Assembly: GCF_001485475.2 (NCBI RefSeq)
Contig: NZ_DF977001.1
Span: 310,001 to 374,000, forward strand
Origin: Tepidanaerobacter syntrophicus
Lineage (GTDB): Bacteria; Bacillota; Thermosediminibacteria; Thermosediminibacterales; Tepidanaerobacteraceae
DNA length: 64,000 nucleotides
Direction: 5' to 3'
This document shows, one piece after another, positions 34,888-45,134 of the stretch. Position 1 is the stretch's first letter. Each line of letters starts with the position of its first letter. Both the position numbers and the translations under genes were made by a program. A model generated the notes under the pieces. It made no database searches. It had not been told where the DNA came from and worked only from the letters and a program-made list of their open reading frames with translations.

Positions 34888-35790
34888 GTGAGGACAATTT
34901 TAATTAAACACAAAAAATTTATAGTAAGCATTTTAGTTTTGTCATTGGTTTTCGCATTGATTTTATCGGCATGTAATACGAGCACATCGGCTAAAAAGGC
35001 TGATGACAATGTAGTTGCGCGTGTCAATGATGAAGTTATTACGAAAGATGAATTGTATGATGCGTTAGTTCAAGAAAACGGCGACGCAGTGTTAAATTCC
35101 TTAATTGCCAATAAAATAGTGGAACTCGAGGCTAAAAAACAGAACATAACTGTGTCAGAAGAAGATGTGCAAAAAGAAGTTGATAAACTGGCCGAGCAAT
35201 ACGGCGGTGAAGAAGCATTTACTCAGTTTCTTGATATGTATGGCTATTCTTTAGATGGAATAAAGGATAATATTAAAATGAACTTATATGTCAAAAAACT
35301 CCTTGAACCTACAATTAAAATAGAAGAAAGCGAAATAAAGAGCTATTTTGATGAGAATAAGGCAAGTTTTGACACGCCGGAGCAGGTAAAGGCAAGCCAT
35401 ATTTTGGTCGACACTGAAGAAAAAGCAAAAGAGGTTAAGCAGAAATTGCAAGACGGAGAAGATTTTGCAGAACTTGCAAAGACTTATTCTACCGACACCT
35501 CAAATAATCAGCAGGGTGGAGAGCTTGGCTACTTTTCAAAAGGGCAAATGACCCCAGAGTTTGAAGCAGCTGCATTTTCTTTAAAGGTTGGAGAAATAAG
35601 CGATCCTGTAAAGACAGAATTTGGCTATCATATTATCAAGGTTGAAGACAAAAAAGAGGCAAAAGAAGCAACTTATGAAGAAAGCAAAGATAAAATAAAA
35701 GAAGCATTATTGGAAGAAAAACTTTCAACCGCTTTTAGTACTTGGATTCAAGAAAAATTTAGCGAATACAAGATAGAAACGCTTATATAA
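34888..35790 (+). CDS. PrsA-like parvulin foldase lipoprotein (peptidylprolyl isomerase)
   Basis: Extracytoplasmic, membrane-anchored protein-folding factor, 300 aa. A signal peptide ends in the lipobox LSAC (about residue 29). A SurA-like N-domain (VVARVNDEVITKDELYDALVQE) is followed by a full parvulin domain at about 168-260: VKASHILVDTEEKAKEV, FAELAKTYSTDTSNNQQGGELGYFSKGQMTPEFEAAAF and GYHIIKVEDKK. The start GTG at 34888 is not certain; no clear SD is seen. It is a monocistronic gene ended by a hairpin. Confidence 0.92.
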   Translation: MRTILIKHKKFIVSILVLSLVFALILSACNTSTSAKKADDNVVARVNDEVITKDELYDALVQENGDAVLNSLIANKIVELEAKKQNITVSEEDVQKEVDKLAEQYGGEEAFTQFLDMYGYSLDGIKDNIKMNLYVKKLLEPTIKIEESEIKSYFDENKASFDTPEQVKASHILVDTEEKAKEVKQKLQDGEDFAELAKTYSTDTSNNQQGGELGYFSKGQMTPEFEAAAFSLKVGEISDPVKTEFGYHIIKVEDKKEAKEATYEESKDKIKEALLEEKLSTAFSTWIQEKFSEYKIETLI

Positions 35791-35809
35791 AAAATTAACA
35801 AATTTACCC

Positions 35810-35842
35810 AGCGCCTGCAAGCTAAAAACTTTTGCAGGCGCT
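35810..35842 (+). terminator. Hairpin after the PrsA-like gene
   Basis: An 11-bp perfect stem AGCGCCTGCAA / TTGCAGGCGCT (35810-35820 and 35832-35842), 20 bases after the stop. The U-run that should follow is missing, so it may be a weak terminator or an mRNA-end stabiliser. Confidence 0.6.
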
Positions 35843-35866
35843 GCACTTCTTGATATTTTGTATTAT

Positions 35867-35894
35867 TTGTTATATAATAGATTTGTAGTATAAT
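35867..35894 (+). promoter_or_regulatory. Promoter of ssrA
   Basis: TTGTTA (35867-35872), a 16-base spacer and a perfect TATAAT (35889-35894), with the mature tmRNA 5' end 8 bases further on. Confidence 0.7.
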
Positions 35895-35901
35895 TTCATA
35901 T

Positions 35902-36252
35902 GGGGGCGTTTGGTTTCGACGGGGGTAGCAGGGATAAGAGCTGCAGGCCGAGCTTTCCGACTCGTAAATCCGGAAACAATAATTAAACGCCAATAACGAT
36001 TTAGCTTACGCTGCTTAATTAAAGCAGCGCGTCCTTACTCGGCTTTGCCCGAGAGCTGAGATAAGGGCGTCAAAAAAATCGGGATTTTCTTTTAGCGTTG
36101 CTCTGGCGCTAAAAGAGAAACTTACAGAGCTGGCCGAGCTTTAATCCTGCCCTCAGGAGTAAAGCCGGCGAGATCCAAAATGAGGGATAAGCTTGTAGAC
36201 GCTCTTATTGATGTACCTCCGGACAGGGGTTCGATTCCCCTCGCCTCCACCA
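35902..36252 (+). ncRNA. ssrA: Transfer-messenger RNA (tmRNA)
   Basis: The 5' end GGGGGCGTTTGGTTTCGACG and the 3' end GTTCGATTCCCCTCGCCTCCACCA are the tRNA-like half-molecules; GGGGGCG pairs with CGCCTCC as the acceptor stem, and CCA is encoded. The tag frame at 35989-36018 reads ANNDLAYAA then TAA, followed by pseudoknot-like repeats. Length 351 is typical. It rescues stalled ribosomes with SmpB. Confidence 0.97.
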
Positions 36253-36428
36253 TAAAAAGCTATTTTTGATATTAATTAATTTTATTGGACATATACAAGC
36301 ACGAGATTTGAAACTGTGCAAAAGGGCTTTCGAAGTAAAAAACAACTGCGGAAGTCTTTATTTTATTTGAGGATAAATACGGGGTTTATTAGTTCTAAGA
36401 AACATCTTACCAGGAAGTGGTTGCTAAT

Positions 36429-37631
36429 ATGAAGTTGCTAAAAAATATTTTCGGATTTAGAGCTAAGATGCAGCATAAGCAAGCCATCCAAATTTCGAAA
36501 ATCTTGTTGTGTCTATTAATATCCCTGTCGCTGATAATTATTGCGGCCTGTGGTGTCTCAACAGATTCACCTCAATCTGATTCTCTGCCAAAATCTCCGC
36601 CTGCCCAATCCCAGGAAGAGGAAGTTTCTTCTGCGCAAAATCAGCTCAAAGTCCATTTTATAGATGTAGGTCAGGCAGACAGCATTTTAATTCAGACTCC
36701 CGAAGGAAAAGTTATGCTTATTGACGCAGGGAATAACGAAGATGGAGATTTTGTTGTGTCATACTTAAAATCTCAAGGTGTAGAAAAGATTGATGTTTTG
36801 GTAGGTACACATCCTCATGAAGATCATATAGGCGGTATGGATGATGTTATATATTCCTTTAATATAGGCAAAATTTATATGCCTAAAGTTGCTTCTACAA
36901 CCCGGACATATGAAGATGTATTAACAGCTATAAAATCTAAAAATCTCAAGGTTTCTACTGCAAAAGCAGGAGTTACAATTGACATAGATCCTAAAATCAA
37001 AATCGAAATGCTTGCTCCCAACAGCGAAACTTATGATGATTTAAACAACTATTCTGCTGTTATAAGGATTACATACGGTAAAACCGCATTTCTTTTCGAG
37101 GGAGACGCTGAAAGTTTATCCGAAAAGGAAATGTTAAAAAAAGGATATGATCTTAAAGCTGATGTATTAAAAATCGGCCATCACGGCAGCTCAAGTTCTA
37201 CTACATCAGAATTTCTTGCAGCTGTGTCTCCAAAATATGCCGTGATAAGTGTTGGAAAAAACAATGATTACGGCCATCCTGCAAAGACAACGATGGATAA
37301 ACTAAAGACTGAAAATATAATAGTGTATAGAACGGACGAATGTGGGACAATCACTGCTACAAGCGATGGCGCGAACATTTCTTTTAATTGTAAGCCCGGA
37401 ACTTACAATTCCGGGGCACTAAGCAGCTCAAATTCGTCTATCTCAAGCTCCGTTTCAAATATAAATAAGTCTTCTACTAAAAGTTCGGAAATAACAGTGT
37501 ATTGGACGCCTAATGGCAAATCATATCATTATTCTAAGGAATGCTCGACCCTTTCTCGCAGTAAGACCATCTTAAGCGGTCCTCTTTCCAAATGTCCTAA
37601 ATCGGATCCTTGCGATGTTTGCGTTCATTAG
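36429..37631 (+). CDS. Secreted ComEC/Rec2-like metallo-beta-lactamase-fold lipoprotein
   Basis: Predicted membrane-anchored extracytoplasmic hydrolase, about 400 aa from the ATG at 36429. The signal peptide ends in the lipobox IAAC, followed by a Ser/Pro/Gln linker. The MBL domain carries LKVHFIDVGQADSILIQTPEGKVMLIDAGNN, GTHPHEDHIGG (the HxHxDH metal motif), FEGDAE and KIGHHGSSSSTT. The C-terminal tail (about 360-400) holds four Cys in YHYSKECSTLSRSK...LSKCPKSDPCDVC, a small putative metal-binding module seen in related proteins. It is followed 13 bases later by a DUF3006 gene. Confidence 0.9.
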   Translation: MKLLKNIFGFRAKMQHKQAIQISKILLCLLISLSLIIIAACGVSTDSPQSDSLPKSPPAQSQEEEVSSAQNQLKVHFIDVGQADSILIQTPEGKVMLIDAGNNEDGDFVVSYLKSQGVEKIDVLVGTHPHEDHIGGMDDVIYSFNIGKIYMPKVASTTRTYEDVLTAIKSKNLKVSTAKAGVTIDIDPKIKIEMLAPNSETYDDLNNYSAVIRITYGKTAFLFEGDAESLSEKEMLKKGYDLKADVLKIGHHGSSSSTTSEFLAAVSPKYAVISVGKNNDYGHPAKTTMDKLKTENIIVYRTDECGTITATSDGANISFNCKPGTYNSGALSSSNSSISSSVSNINKSSTKSSEITVYWTPNGKSYHYSKECSTLSRSKTILSGPLSKCPKSDPCDVCVH

Positions 37632-37644
37632 GAGGATGGAATAA

Positions 37645-37848
37645 ATGATGAAGGTAATTATTGATAGATTCGAAGGGGATTTTGCGGTAGTAGAATTACC
37701 GGATAAAACAATGGTGAATATGTTAAAAATACTCCTTCCTTCAGAGGCGAAGGAAGGAGATGTAATCAGTATAACTGTGGACAAAGAGGAAACAAAAAGT
37801 AGGAAGGCTCATATAGAAAAACTGATGAATGACGTATGGGAAGATTAA
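37645..37848 (+). CDS. DUF3006 family small protein
   Basis: 67 aa, MMKVIIDRFEGDFAVVELPDKTMVNMLKILLPSEAKEGDVISITVDKEETKSRKAHIEKLMNDVWED. DUF3006 members are beta-barrel-like small proteins often next to ComEC-like MBL genes. It has an AGGAGG site and follows the MBL gene closely. It ends in a 4-base overlap with the convergent cutC. Confidence 0.9.
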   Translation: MMKVIIDRFEGDFAVVELPDKTMVNMLKILLPSEAKEGDVISITVDKEETKSRKAHIEKLMNDVWED

Positions 37849-38537
37849 TTTTCAGTTGCCTTTTTGTATTCCTCAGCTATTTCTTTTAGCTTTTCACAGT
37901 TTATATCATAAAAAGGAGAATTATTCATGCGGACTGCAGTTCCAAAGTGAACTTCTTTTGTCCCGGTTTTTTTAATAACCGGAGCTAAAGTCTCTTTTGT
38001 CATGCCTCCTCCTACCATAATTTCGATCTTTCCTTTTCCGGCTTCGATCATCCTACATATTGTAGAAAGATTGTCCATAGGCTTTCCTTTACCGCCAGAG
38101 GTAAGCACTCGCTTTATCTGTGGATATTTTGCAAGAATTTTAATGCTTTCTACCAAATCTTTTGTCTCTTCAATTGCCCGGTGAAAAGTTATATCAAGTC
38201 CCTCTGCTGTCCTCAACAATTTTTGTAAATTTCTTTCATCAATACTTCCGTTTTCATCCGCCATGCCTATAACGATTCCGTTTGCCTTTAGCTCTTTTAC
38301 AATATTTATATCTTCTTCCATGATTTTTATGTCTTCTTTGGTATATATAAAAGACTTGGCATGGGGGCGAATCATTACATTAACAGGAATTTTAACCCTT
38401 TCAACAACATTTTTAATAAGAGCGTAACTAGGCGTAAGCCCTCCTTCAGTAAGGCCTGACACCAGCTCTATCCTTTGGCCTCCGCATGCCTCTATTTTTA
38501 TCGCATCGTCAATACATGTTGCTATGATTTCAAGCAC
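37845..38537 (-). CDS. cutC: CutC-family protein
   Basis: Cytoplasmic TIM-barrel protein, 230 aa, start GTG at 38537 behind AAAGGTGATG. Matches: GQRIELVSGLTEGGLTPSYALI, PVNVMIRPHAKSFIYTKEDI, NGIVIGMADENGSID, ITFHRAIEETKD and VLTSGGKGKPMDN. CutC was linked to copper tolerance in E. coli, but that role is disputed for the family. Its neighbour nagA (21 bases upstream) suggests cotranscription. Confidence 0.9.
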   Translation of the reverse strand: MLEIIATCIDDAIKIEACGGQRIELVSGLTEGGLTPSYALIKNVVERVKIPVNVMIRPHAKSFIYTKEDIKIMEEDINIVKELKANGIVIGMADENGSIDERNLQKLLRTAEGLDITFHRAIEETKDLVESIKILAKYPQIKRVLTSGGKGKPMDNLSTICRMIEAGKGKIEIMVGGGMTKETLAPVIKKTGTKEVHFGTAVRMNNSPFYDINCEKLKEIAEEYKKATEN

Positions 38538-38558
38538 TTTTCATCACCTTTGCTAGTA

Positions 38559-39734
38559 TTAATATGCTTTTATAACATTTAAAATGTTGAGTTCTTCGTC
38601 AAAAATTATAAGGTCTGCATCTTTTCCTATTTCTATGCTGCCTTTGCATTTATCTACACCAATAGCTTTTGCAGGATTTAGGCTCGCCATGCGAACAGCA
38701 TCTTGTAAAGAAACCCCCACCATTTTTACCATGTTGTATACCGCTTTATTCAGCGTTAGGGTGGAGCCCGCTAAAGTTCCATCTATGAGCCGGGCTTGTC
38801 TATCTTTTACTATAACTTTTTGCCCGCCCAGGGTATATTCTCCATCGTCAAGTCCGGCAGCCATCATGGAGTCGGAAATCAGTATGACTTTATCCTTGCC
38901 CTTTGAATTTACAACAAGTTTCATTGCGGCAGGATGTAAATGAATCCCGTCACAAATCATCTCACAAGATACCCTTTCATCTGTCAGGGCAGCTCCGGCT
39001 ATTCCAGGCTCTCTGTGAGTAAAGCTTCTCATTCCATTAAAAACATGAGTGACTTGTGTTACCCCACAATCAAATGCTTTTTTTGCAATATCAAAAGAGG
39101 CATCGCTGTGGCCTGCTGACACTGTTATGCCGTGGTCTTTCAAAAAACGTATCGCATCTTGCGCACCGGGAAGTTCAGGTGCCAGTGCAACTATCTTTAC
39201 AGAATTTTTTGAAAGCCTTATAAAATCTGCCAGTTCATCTGCGTTTGGCTCTTTAAGATGCTCGGGAGCTTGCGCCCCTTTTTTAGCAGGGGAAAAATAC
39301 GGACCTTCAAGGTGCAGCCCTAGTATTTGGGATCTGGGATTATCTGAAACATCTAAGCTGCCATGTTTTTTATTCTGCTCTGATATATAATCTGCAACGT
39401 TTACAATGGCTTTCTTAGTATCTTCAATTGAAGCTGTCATAGTAGTTGCCAAAAATCCTGTCACGCCGTTTTTACAATAAAAATCAGCCATGGCGCAGAG
39501 TGCCTCAAAAGTGGCATCCATAGTATCATGCCCGGAATTTGCATGGGTGTGAATATCAATAAAGCCTGGAGCAAGATAATTGCCCTTAGCGTCTATAATC
39601 TTGTCAAAATTTTCCTCCTGCAGTTTACCGCAAGGCGCAATATCTTTTATTTTAGTTCCCTCAACAGCTAATTCAAAACCATACAACACCTCATAAGGCG
39701 TTATTATGTTTGCATTTTTTATAAGAACATTCAT
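38559..39734 (-). CDS. nagA: N-acetylglucosamine-6-phosphate deacetylase NagA
   Basis: Cytoplasmic metal-dependent amidohydrolase, 391 aa from the ATG at 39734 (GGAGGAAG upstream), producing glucosamine-6-phosphate and acetate. Motifs: FIDIHTHANSGHDTMDA, LHLEGPYFSPAKKGAQ (metal Glu), SAGHSDASFD, THVFNGMRSFTHREPGIAG and ILISDSMMAAGLDDGEYTLGG (catalytic Asp). It is close to nagB but separated from it by a terminator. Confidence 0.95.
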   Translation of the reverse strand: MNVLIKNANIITPYEVLYGFELAVEGTKIKDIAPCGKLQEENFDKIIDAKGNYLAPGFIDIHTHANSGHDTMDATFEALCAMADFYCKNGVTGFLATTMTASIEDTKKAIVNVADYISEQNKKHGSLDVSDNPRSQILGLHLEGPYFSPAKKGAQAPEHLKEPNADELADFIRLSKNSVKIVALAPELPGAQDAIRFLKDHGITVSAGHSDASFDIAKKAFDCGVTQVTHVFNGMRSFTHREPGIAGAALTDERVSCEMICDGIHLHPAAMKLVVNSKGKDKVILISDSMMAAGLDDGEYTLGGQKVIVKDRQARLIDGTLAGSTLTLNKAVYNMVKMVGVSLQDAVRMASLNPAKAIGVDKCKGSIEIGKDADLIIFDEELNILNVIKAY

Positions 39735-39875
39735 CAAGCTTCCTCCGTTTCTATTTCTGTGTTCTAATACATTTTATCATAGAAGGGTGGAACAGTGAAC
39801 TTTAAAAGCAATAAAAACTAAAACTGTAATTGACGATGGTGTAAAATTGCCAAAAGTAGCTTTGATAGGAGACGA

Positions 39876-39917
39876 TAAAAAGCTGCCCCCGGTCAAGTAG
39901 GCCAGAGGCAGCTTTTG
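39876..39917 (-). terminator. Terminator after nagB
   Basis: The arms AAAAGCTGCC (39877-39886) and GGCAGCTTTT (39907-39916) with a loop of 20. On the minus strand it ends in a T-run, about 43 bases past the nagB stop. Confidence 0.85.
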
Positions 39918-39958
39918 TGCTGCTAAAATTTAAGAAGTGCTTATTACTTAGAAATTAT

Positions 39959-40690
39959 TTATTTACACAGCGATGCTGCTTCTTCATCCATGATTATTGT
40001 TGTATCGGGATGTAGTTTTAGGAGAGAAGCCGGGATTTTTGTAGTTACTACGTCTCTGTTTAGAATTTTGGCCATAATCTCTGCTTTATTTTTGCCGCTG
40101 GCTAAAAGCAGGATTTTTTTGGCTTTCATTATAGAACCAATGCCCATTGTTATAGCTTTTGTTGGAACTTGTTCAGGAGAATCAAAGAACCTGGAATTTG
40201 CTTTTATGGTATCTTCTGTAAGATCGGTTAGATGTGTCCCTAGAATCAATTCCTCTGCAGGTTCATTAAAACCTATATGACCGTTTACACCTATGCCCAG
40301 CAGCTGCAAATCAATGCCGCCGAACTTTGAAATTTCTTCATCATATTGCTTGCAATAAGTTTCAACATCTTTTACCAATCCGTTAGGTATATGAACATTT
40401 TCCTTTTTTATATTTACATGATTAAAAAGATTTTCGAACATAAAATAGTTATAGCTCTGGGGATCGTCGGGAGGAAGATTGTAATACTCATCCAAGTTAA
40501 ATGATACTACTTTAGAAAAATCTAATCCCTCTTCCTTATGCATCCGAATAAGCTCTTTGTATGTACCTATAGGAGTGCTTCCTGTCGCAAGTCCGAGCAC
40601 TAAATCAGACTTTTGTTTTATTTCGTTAGCAAAAATCTGTGCCGCTTTCTCACTCATTGCCGAATAATCTTTTTCAATAAATACCTGCAT
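39959..40690 (-). CDS. nagB: Glucosamine-6-phosphate deaminase NagB
   Basis: Cytoplasmic isomerase/deaminase, 243 aa, converting GlcN-6-P to fructose-6-phosphate and ammonia. Family motifs: [46 protein letters not shown] (catalytic Asp) and [17 protein letters not shown] (catalytic His and Glu pair). The short form lacks the C-terminal allosteric tail of the E. coli enzyme, as in many Firmicutes. It links NagA output to glycolysis via Pfk. Confidence 0.95.
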   Translation of the reverse strand: MQVFIEKDYSAMSEKAAQIFANEIKQKSDLVLGLATGSTPIGTYKELIRMHKEEGLDFSKVVSFNLDEYYNLPPDDPQSYNYFMFENLFNHVNIKKENVHIPNGLVKDVETYCKQYDEEISKFGGIDLQLLGIGVNGHIGFNEPAEELILGTHLTDLTEDTIKANSRFFDSPEQVPTKAITMGIGSIMKAKKILLLASGKNKAEIMAKILNRDVVTTKIPASLLKLHPDTTIIMDEEAASLCK

Positions 40691-40796
40691 AAAACTACCT
40701 CCTAAACATTTTTACAGATTAAAATACATTACTGATTATATCACAAAAAGTTTAATTGTATACTTTTGTTAAAATTAAATTAAAAAATTTTTTTAC

Positions 40797-42080
40797 TTAA
40801 AAGCTCAGATTTTTTGCCACGTCTTCCGCTATATTCAAAGTTTTTTCTATGTCTTCATCTGTATGCGCAGTCGACACAAAGAAGGTTTCGAATTGGGATG
40901 GAGGAAGATAGATACCGGCTTGCAGCATTTTTTTAAAGAAAATATTATAACAGGCTGTATCAGACGTGGCTGCCGAAGCATAATCATAAACTTTGCTATT
41001 TGTAAAGAAAAGTGTCATCATGCTTCCGACGCGATTTATTGTAACCGGAATACCTGCTTTATCCATAATGTCCTTTAATCCCGAGCAGAGTCTTTCCGCC
41101 TTCTTGTTAAGCTTGCTGTATATGTCAGGATTTTTAGAAAGTATGCTTAAAGTCGTATATCCTGCAGCCATAGCCAAAGGATTGCCAGATAAGGTTCCTG
41201 CCTGGTATACAGGACCATCAGGAGATACCCTGCGCATAATTTCTTCTTTTCCTCCATAGGCTCCCACCGGCAGACCGCCTCCGATAATTTTCCCAAGTGT
41301 TGTTATATCAGGCACAATATTATACAATCCCTGGGCGCCTTCATATCCAACTCTAAATCCTGTAATGACTTCATCGAAAATCAAAAGCGCGCCATGGCTT
41401 TTTGTTAAACTTCTCAGCTCCTGTAAAAATTCTGGCTTTGGAGGAACTGTCCCCATATTGCCGGCTACAGGTTCCACAATAACAGCGGCTATATCTCCCG
41501 GATGTTTTTCAAAAACATCTCTTATCATATCTATATCATTATAGTTAGAAACAACAGTATCTCTTGCAGTATCTTGAGTTACCCCGGCAGAATCCGGACT
41601 GCCGAAGGTAAGGGCTCCCGAACCTGCTTTTATAAGGAGACTGTCAGAATGGCCATGGTAACAGCCTGCAAATTTAACTATGATGTTTCGACCTGTATAG
41701 CCTCGTGCAAGCCGTATTGCGCTCATAGTGGCTTCAGTGCCGGAATTTACCATTCTTACAACTTCAATCGAAGGTAAGGCTTCTCTTATTTTTTCAGCCA
41801 TAAGCACTTCAAGTTCTGTACATGCGCCAAAGCTTGTGCCCAGCTCAGCCTGTTTTTTAATAACCGATACCACTTCCGGATGGGCATGTCCCAGTATAAG
41901 GGGACCCCATGAAAGCACATAGTCAATGTACTCTTTGCCGTCCTCATCCCAGATATGACTTTTACTTCCTTTTTTTATAAAAGGCGGCGTAAGCCCTGCG
42001 GATTTAAAGGCTCTCACTGGACTATTTACACCGCCCGGCATAACTTTCAAGGCTCTTGTATAAAGCTCTTGGGATTTCAT
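40797..42080 (-). CDS. hemL: Glutamate-1-semialdehyde 2,1-aminomutase HemL
   Basis: Cytoplasmic PLP enzyme, 427 aa, making 5-aminolevulinate. Motifs: [74 protein letters not shown] (Asp) and [18 protein letters not shown] (Schiff-base Lys). It is the last gene of the long cobalamin operon. Its start overlaps the sirC end by 4 bases. Confidence 0.96.
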   Translation of the reverse strand: MKSQELYTRALKVMPGGVNSPVRAFKSAGLTPPFIKKGSKSHIWDEDGKEYIDYVLSWGPLILGHAHPEVVSVIKKQAELGTSFGACTELEVLMAEKIREALPSIEVVRMVNSGTEATMSAIRLARGYTGRNIIVKFAGCYHGHSDSLLIKAGSGALTFGSPDSAGVTQDTARDTVVSNYNDIDMIRDVFEKHPGDIAAVIVEPVAGNMGTVPPKPEFLQELRSLTKSHGALLIFDEVITGFRVGYEGAQGLYNIVPDITTLGKIIGGGLPVGAYGGKEEIMRRVSPDGPVYQAGTLSGNPLAMAAGYTTLSILSKNPDIYSKLNKKAERLCSGLKDIMDKAGIPVTINRVGSMMTLFFTNSKVYDYASAATSDTACYNIFFKKMLQAGIYLPPSQFETFFVSTAHTDEDIEKTLNIAEDVAKNLSF

Positions 42081-42646
42081 ATTTTCTCACCTTTTTCAAT
42101 TATGTTCTCATAGATTTCTATCTTTTCTTCGATTGTAAGATTCTGATGTTTTATCTCCTCTCTTGCCTTTGACAGCTCATCAAGGAGTTTTTCATATCTT
42201 TCTCCTATTGTTTTGTCAAGCTCCTCGCGTATTTTCCTTGAAAGAAGAGGACTTTTGCCCCCTGTTGCAACCGCTATCGTAAGGTCTTTTCGCCTTAGCA
42301 CCGATGGAACTATATATGAAGAAAGCTTAAGATTATCTGCAACATTTACGAGGATGCCGCGCTCTTTAGCTTCATTTGCCACCAGCTCATTTATACGGGC
42401 ATCATCACATGCAGCAACTACTAAAAAATATCCGGCAGCATCCCCTGAAATATAGCTTCTATGTATTACGTCGATCTTATTTTCTTTGGAAAGCTCATCC
42501 ACTTCATCACATATTTTGTCTGCAATTACGGTTACTTTCCCTCCACATTCCAGCAAAGACTTTATCTTCCTATATGCAACTTTGCCCCCGCCTACCACCA
42601 GGCACCTCTTGTCCTCTATATCGAGCATTATCGGGTAGTAAGCCAT
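42077..42646 (-). CDS. sirC: Precorrin-2 dehydrogenase (SirC/CysG-N-like)
   Basis: Cytoplasmic NAD-dependent enzyme, 189 aa, oxidising precorrin-2 to sirohydrochlorin. The N-terminal NAD fold reads [30 protein letters not shown], and [45 protein letters not shown] is the family core. It lacks the ferrochelatase half that CysG has in its CysG-A/B form, so chelation is left to CbiX. It overlaps hemB by 19 bases. Confidence 0.92.
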   Translation of the reverse strand: MAYYPIMLDIEDKRCLVVGGGKVAYRKIKSLLECGGKVTVIADKICDEVDELSKENKIDVIHRSYISGDAAGYFLVVAACDDARINELVANEAKERGILVNVADNLKLSSYIVPSVLRRKDLTIAVATGGKSPLLSRKIREELDKTIGERYEKLLDELSKAREEIKHQNLTIEEKIEIYENIIEKGEKI

Positions 42647-43608
42647 TTTGCCGCATCCTTTGCAAAATAGGTTATTATCATATCGGCGCCTGCGCGCTTC
42701 ATGGATGTCAGCGACTCCAACGCCACAACTTTTTCATCAAGCCATCCTTTCAGCGCTGCAGCCTTTATCATTGAGTATTCCCCACTTACATTATATGTGG
42801 CAAGAGGAACCTTAAAGCTGTCTTTTGCACGCCTTATTATGTCAAGATATGCAAGCGCCGGCTTTACCATCACGATATCAGCGCCTTCTTCTATATCCAA
42901 TGCTATTTCTCTTAAAGCTTCATCTGAATTTGCAGGGTCCATTTGGTAGCTTCTTCTATCTCCAAACTGAGGAGCCGACTGAGCCGCTTCCCTGAATGGT
43001 CCGTAGAAGCCGGAAGCGTATTTTGCGCTGTATGCCATGATCGGTACCGTAACATAACCTTCGCTGTCCAATATTTGTCGTATGCATCCTACCCTTCCGT
43101 CCATCATGTCGGAAGGCGCTACCATATCGGCTCCGGCTTTTACATGAGATAAGGCGGTTTTTGCTATAAGTTCTAAGGTTTTATCATTATCCACATACCC
43201 ATTTTCCACCACTCCACAGTGACCATGGCTGGTATATTCGCAAAGGCATACATCTGTTATGACAATCATAGAGGGTATCGCCTCTTTTATAGCCCTTACA
43301 GCCCTTTGCACGATGCCTGAGCTTACATAAGCCTGGCTTCCTACCTCATCCTTCGAAGAGGGTATGCCAAAAAGTAAAATTGCCGGTATTCCAAGTTCAT
43401 ATGTTTCTTTGACATCCTTGACCAGTTTATCTATGGAAAAATGAAATACTTTCGGCATAGCCTCGATTTCCTCTTTTACATTCTCGCCTTCCACGACAAA
43501 GTAAGGATATATGAGATCCTTTACATCAAGTGAAGTTTCTCTTACCATATCTCTGATATTTTGATTAAGTCTTAACCGCCGCGGTCTTTTCACAAGTTCC
43601 GCCTTCAT
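42628..43608 (-). CDS. hemB: Porphobilinogen synthase HemB
   Basis: Cytoplasmic enzyme, 326 aa, joining two 5-aminolevulinates. Cys-rich zinc site [14 protein letters not shown] indicates the zinc-dependent type; the two lysines lie in [14 protein letters not shown] and [12 protein letters not shown], and the allosteric text [16 protein letters not shown] is present. It overlaps the preceding cobA/hemD gene by 4 bases. Confidence 0.97.
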   Translation of the reverse strand: MKAELVKRPRRLRLNQNIRDMVRETSLDVKDLIYPYFVVEGENVKEEIEAMPKVFHFSIDKLVKDVKETYELGIPAILLFGIPSSKDEVGSQAYVSSGIVQRAVRAIKEAIPSMIVITDVCLCEYTSHGHCGVVENGYVDNDKTLELIAKTALSHVKAGADMVAPSDMMDGRVGCIRQILDSEGYVTVPIMAYSAKYASGFYGPFREAAQSAPQFGDRRSYQMDPANSDEALREIALDIEEGADIVMVKPALAYLDIIRRAKDSFKVPLATYNVSGEYSMIKAAALKGWLDEKVVALESLTSMKRAGADMIITYFAKDAAKWLTTR

Positions 43609-45134
43609 TTAAAATCACCTTCCTTATCAATATAATAGGCTAATATGGCTCTTGAAAGTCCCTCAATGGTATACTCTTGAGGTATAATATCAACGTTCCG
43701 GCCTGCTTTTTCTAAGGCCGCTTTTGTAACAGGACCGATTGCGGCTATCTTTACATTTTTAAAACCTGTCATATCATCATTTAGTATTTTGCACATAAAA
43801 TCAAAGGAGGATGGACTGGTAAACACCGCTACATCGATGCCATCCTGGATTTTCTCAAGCAGCTCTTCTTTAATCTCAAAATTTGGTTCGTTTTTATATG
43901 CTGTAATTTTTTTTGCTTTAAGACCGCAGTTTTCAAGACCAGCTATAAGTTCCGCTCCCCCTATATCCGATGTTATTACTGCGGCGCTCTTTCCAAAATG
44001 CTCTTTTTCTATGCAGCTCAATAGTGCCTTTGATGTATATACCTTAGGCACCACATCAGGATATATATGAGCTTTCGAAAGTTCTTCACCTGTTTTTTCA
44101 CCTATGGCCCATATCTGTTTGCCTGATAAATACCGTGCATCTATTTTATTTTCCTTCATACATGAAATAAAGGCATTGACGCCGTTTTTGCTTGTAAATA
44201 TCAGGATATCGCAGTCCGCGATTTCGTTTATAAATCCTTTCACATTTTCCGCTTGAGAAGATATTTTAAGTGTAGGGCAAATAATAACCTCTGCCCCCTC
44301 TTGCTTTAGCTCATTAAATGGCAAATCTCGCCTCGGCGTCGGCTCATCGGAAAAACCCGTTCCTAAAAAGAGGATCCTTTTGCCAAAAAGCTTGCCTTCT
44401 TCATACCATGATAGCTCATCTCTCAAATTTACAACCTGGCCTATCACTATGACAGCAGGATTTTTTATACCGGCTTGTCTCACCTTATCGCCTATGTTTG
44501 ATAATGTGCCTACCACCGTCTTCTGACCAGGTGTTGTTCCTTTCATTATGACGGCAGCAGGCGTATCTGGTGATTTGCCATATTTTATAAGGCTGTTTGC
44601 GATATTGTCCAGGTTGCAAATTCCCATCAAAAATACCAAGGTCCCTTTCAGTTTTGCCAATGCTTCAAAATCAATAGAGCTTCCTCCGTCTTTCTCATGC
44701 CCTGTTATAATATGGACGGATGAAGCTGCATATCTGTGCGTTACCGGAATTCCGGCATAAGCGGGCACTGCCACTGCTGATGTAACTCCGCAAATTATTT
44801 CAAAGGGTATTTGATTTTGCCTAAGATAAAGGGCTTCCTCGCCGCCTCGTCCGAAAACAAAAGGATCGCCGCCTTTGAGTCTTGCTACATTCTTGCCTTC
44901 TAGGGCTTTCGTATAAAGAATATGATTTATCTTAGACTGAGGCACCGGATGATCTTTCGGAAATTTACCCACATCAATAAACTCTGCACCGGAAGGTGCC
45001 CATTTGAGAATATCAGGATTTATCAGGCGATCAAAAACCACCGTATCGGCGTGTTTTAAAGCCTCTACCGCTTTTAAAGCAATTAAACCTAAATCCCCTG
45101 GACCTGCACCTATAAGGTATACTTTGCCCTTCAT
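43605..45134 (-). CDS. cobA/hemD: Fused uroporphyrinogen-III C-methyltransferase / uroporphyrinogen-III synthase
   Basis: Cytoplasmic fusion, 509 aa. The N-terminal half (about 1-245) is a SAM-dependent Cob[47 protein letters not shown] and [19 protein letters not shown]. The C-terminal half (about 250-509) is Hem[26 protein letters not shown] and [36 protein letters not shown]. It closes the ring to uroporphyrinogen III and then adds two methyl groups to give precorrin-2. The fusion is common in Clostridia. Confidence 0.95.
   Translation of the reverse strand: MKGKVYLIGAGPGDLGLIALKAVEALKHADTVVFDRLINPDILKWAPSGAEFIDVGKFPKDHPVPQSKINHILYTKALEGKNVARLKGGDPFVFGRGGEEALYLRQNQIPFEIICGVTSAVAVPAYAGIPVTHRYAASSVHIITGHEKDGGSSIDFEALAKLKGTLVFLMGICNLDNIANSLIKYGKSPDTPAAVIMKGTTPGQKTVVGTLSNIGDKVRQAGIKNPAVIVIGQVVNLRDELSWYEEGKLFGKRILFLGTGFSDEPTPRRDLPFNELKQEGAEVIICPTLKISSQAENVKGFINEIADCDILIFTSKNGVNAFISCMKENKIDARYLSGKQIWAIGEKTGEELSKAHIYPDVVPKVYTSKALLSCIEKEHFGKSAAVITSDIGGAELIAGLENCGLKAKKITAYKNEPNFEIKEELLEKIQDGIDVAVFTSPSSFDFMCKILNDDMTGFKNVKIAAIGPVTKAALEKAGRNVDIIPQEYTIEGLSRAILAYYIDKEGDFK

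Noticed and set aside
39799-39900. Plus-strand reading TLKAIKTKTVIDDGVKLPKVALIGDDKKLPPVK ending inside the nagB terminator
   Set aside because: It looks protein-like but has no start codon or ribosome site, ends inside a terminator stem, and I do not recognise a family. Could be a gene fragment; not supported.
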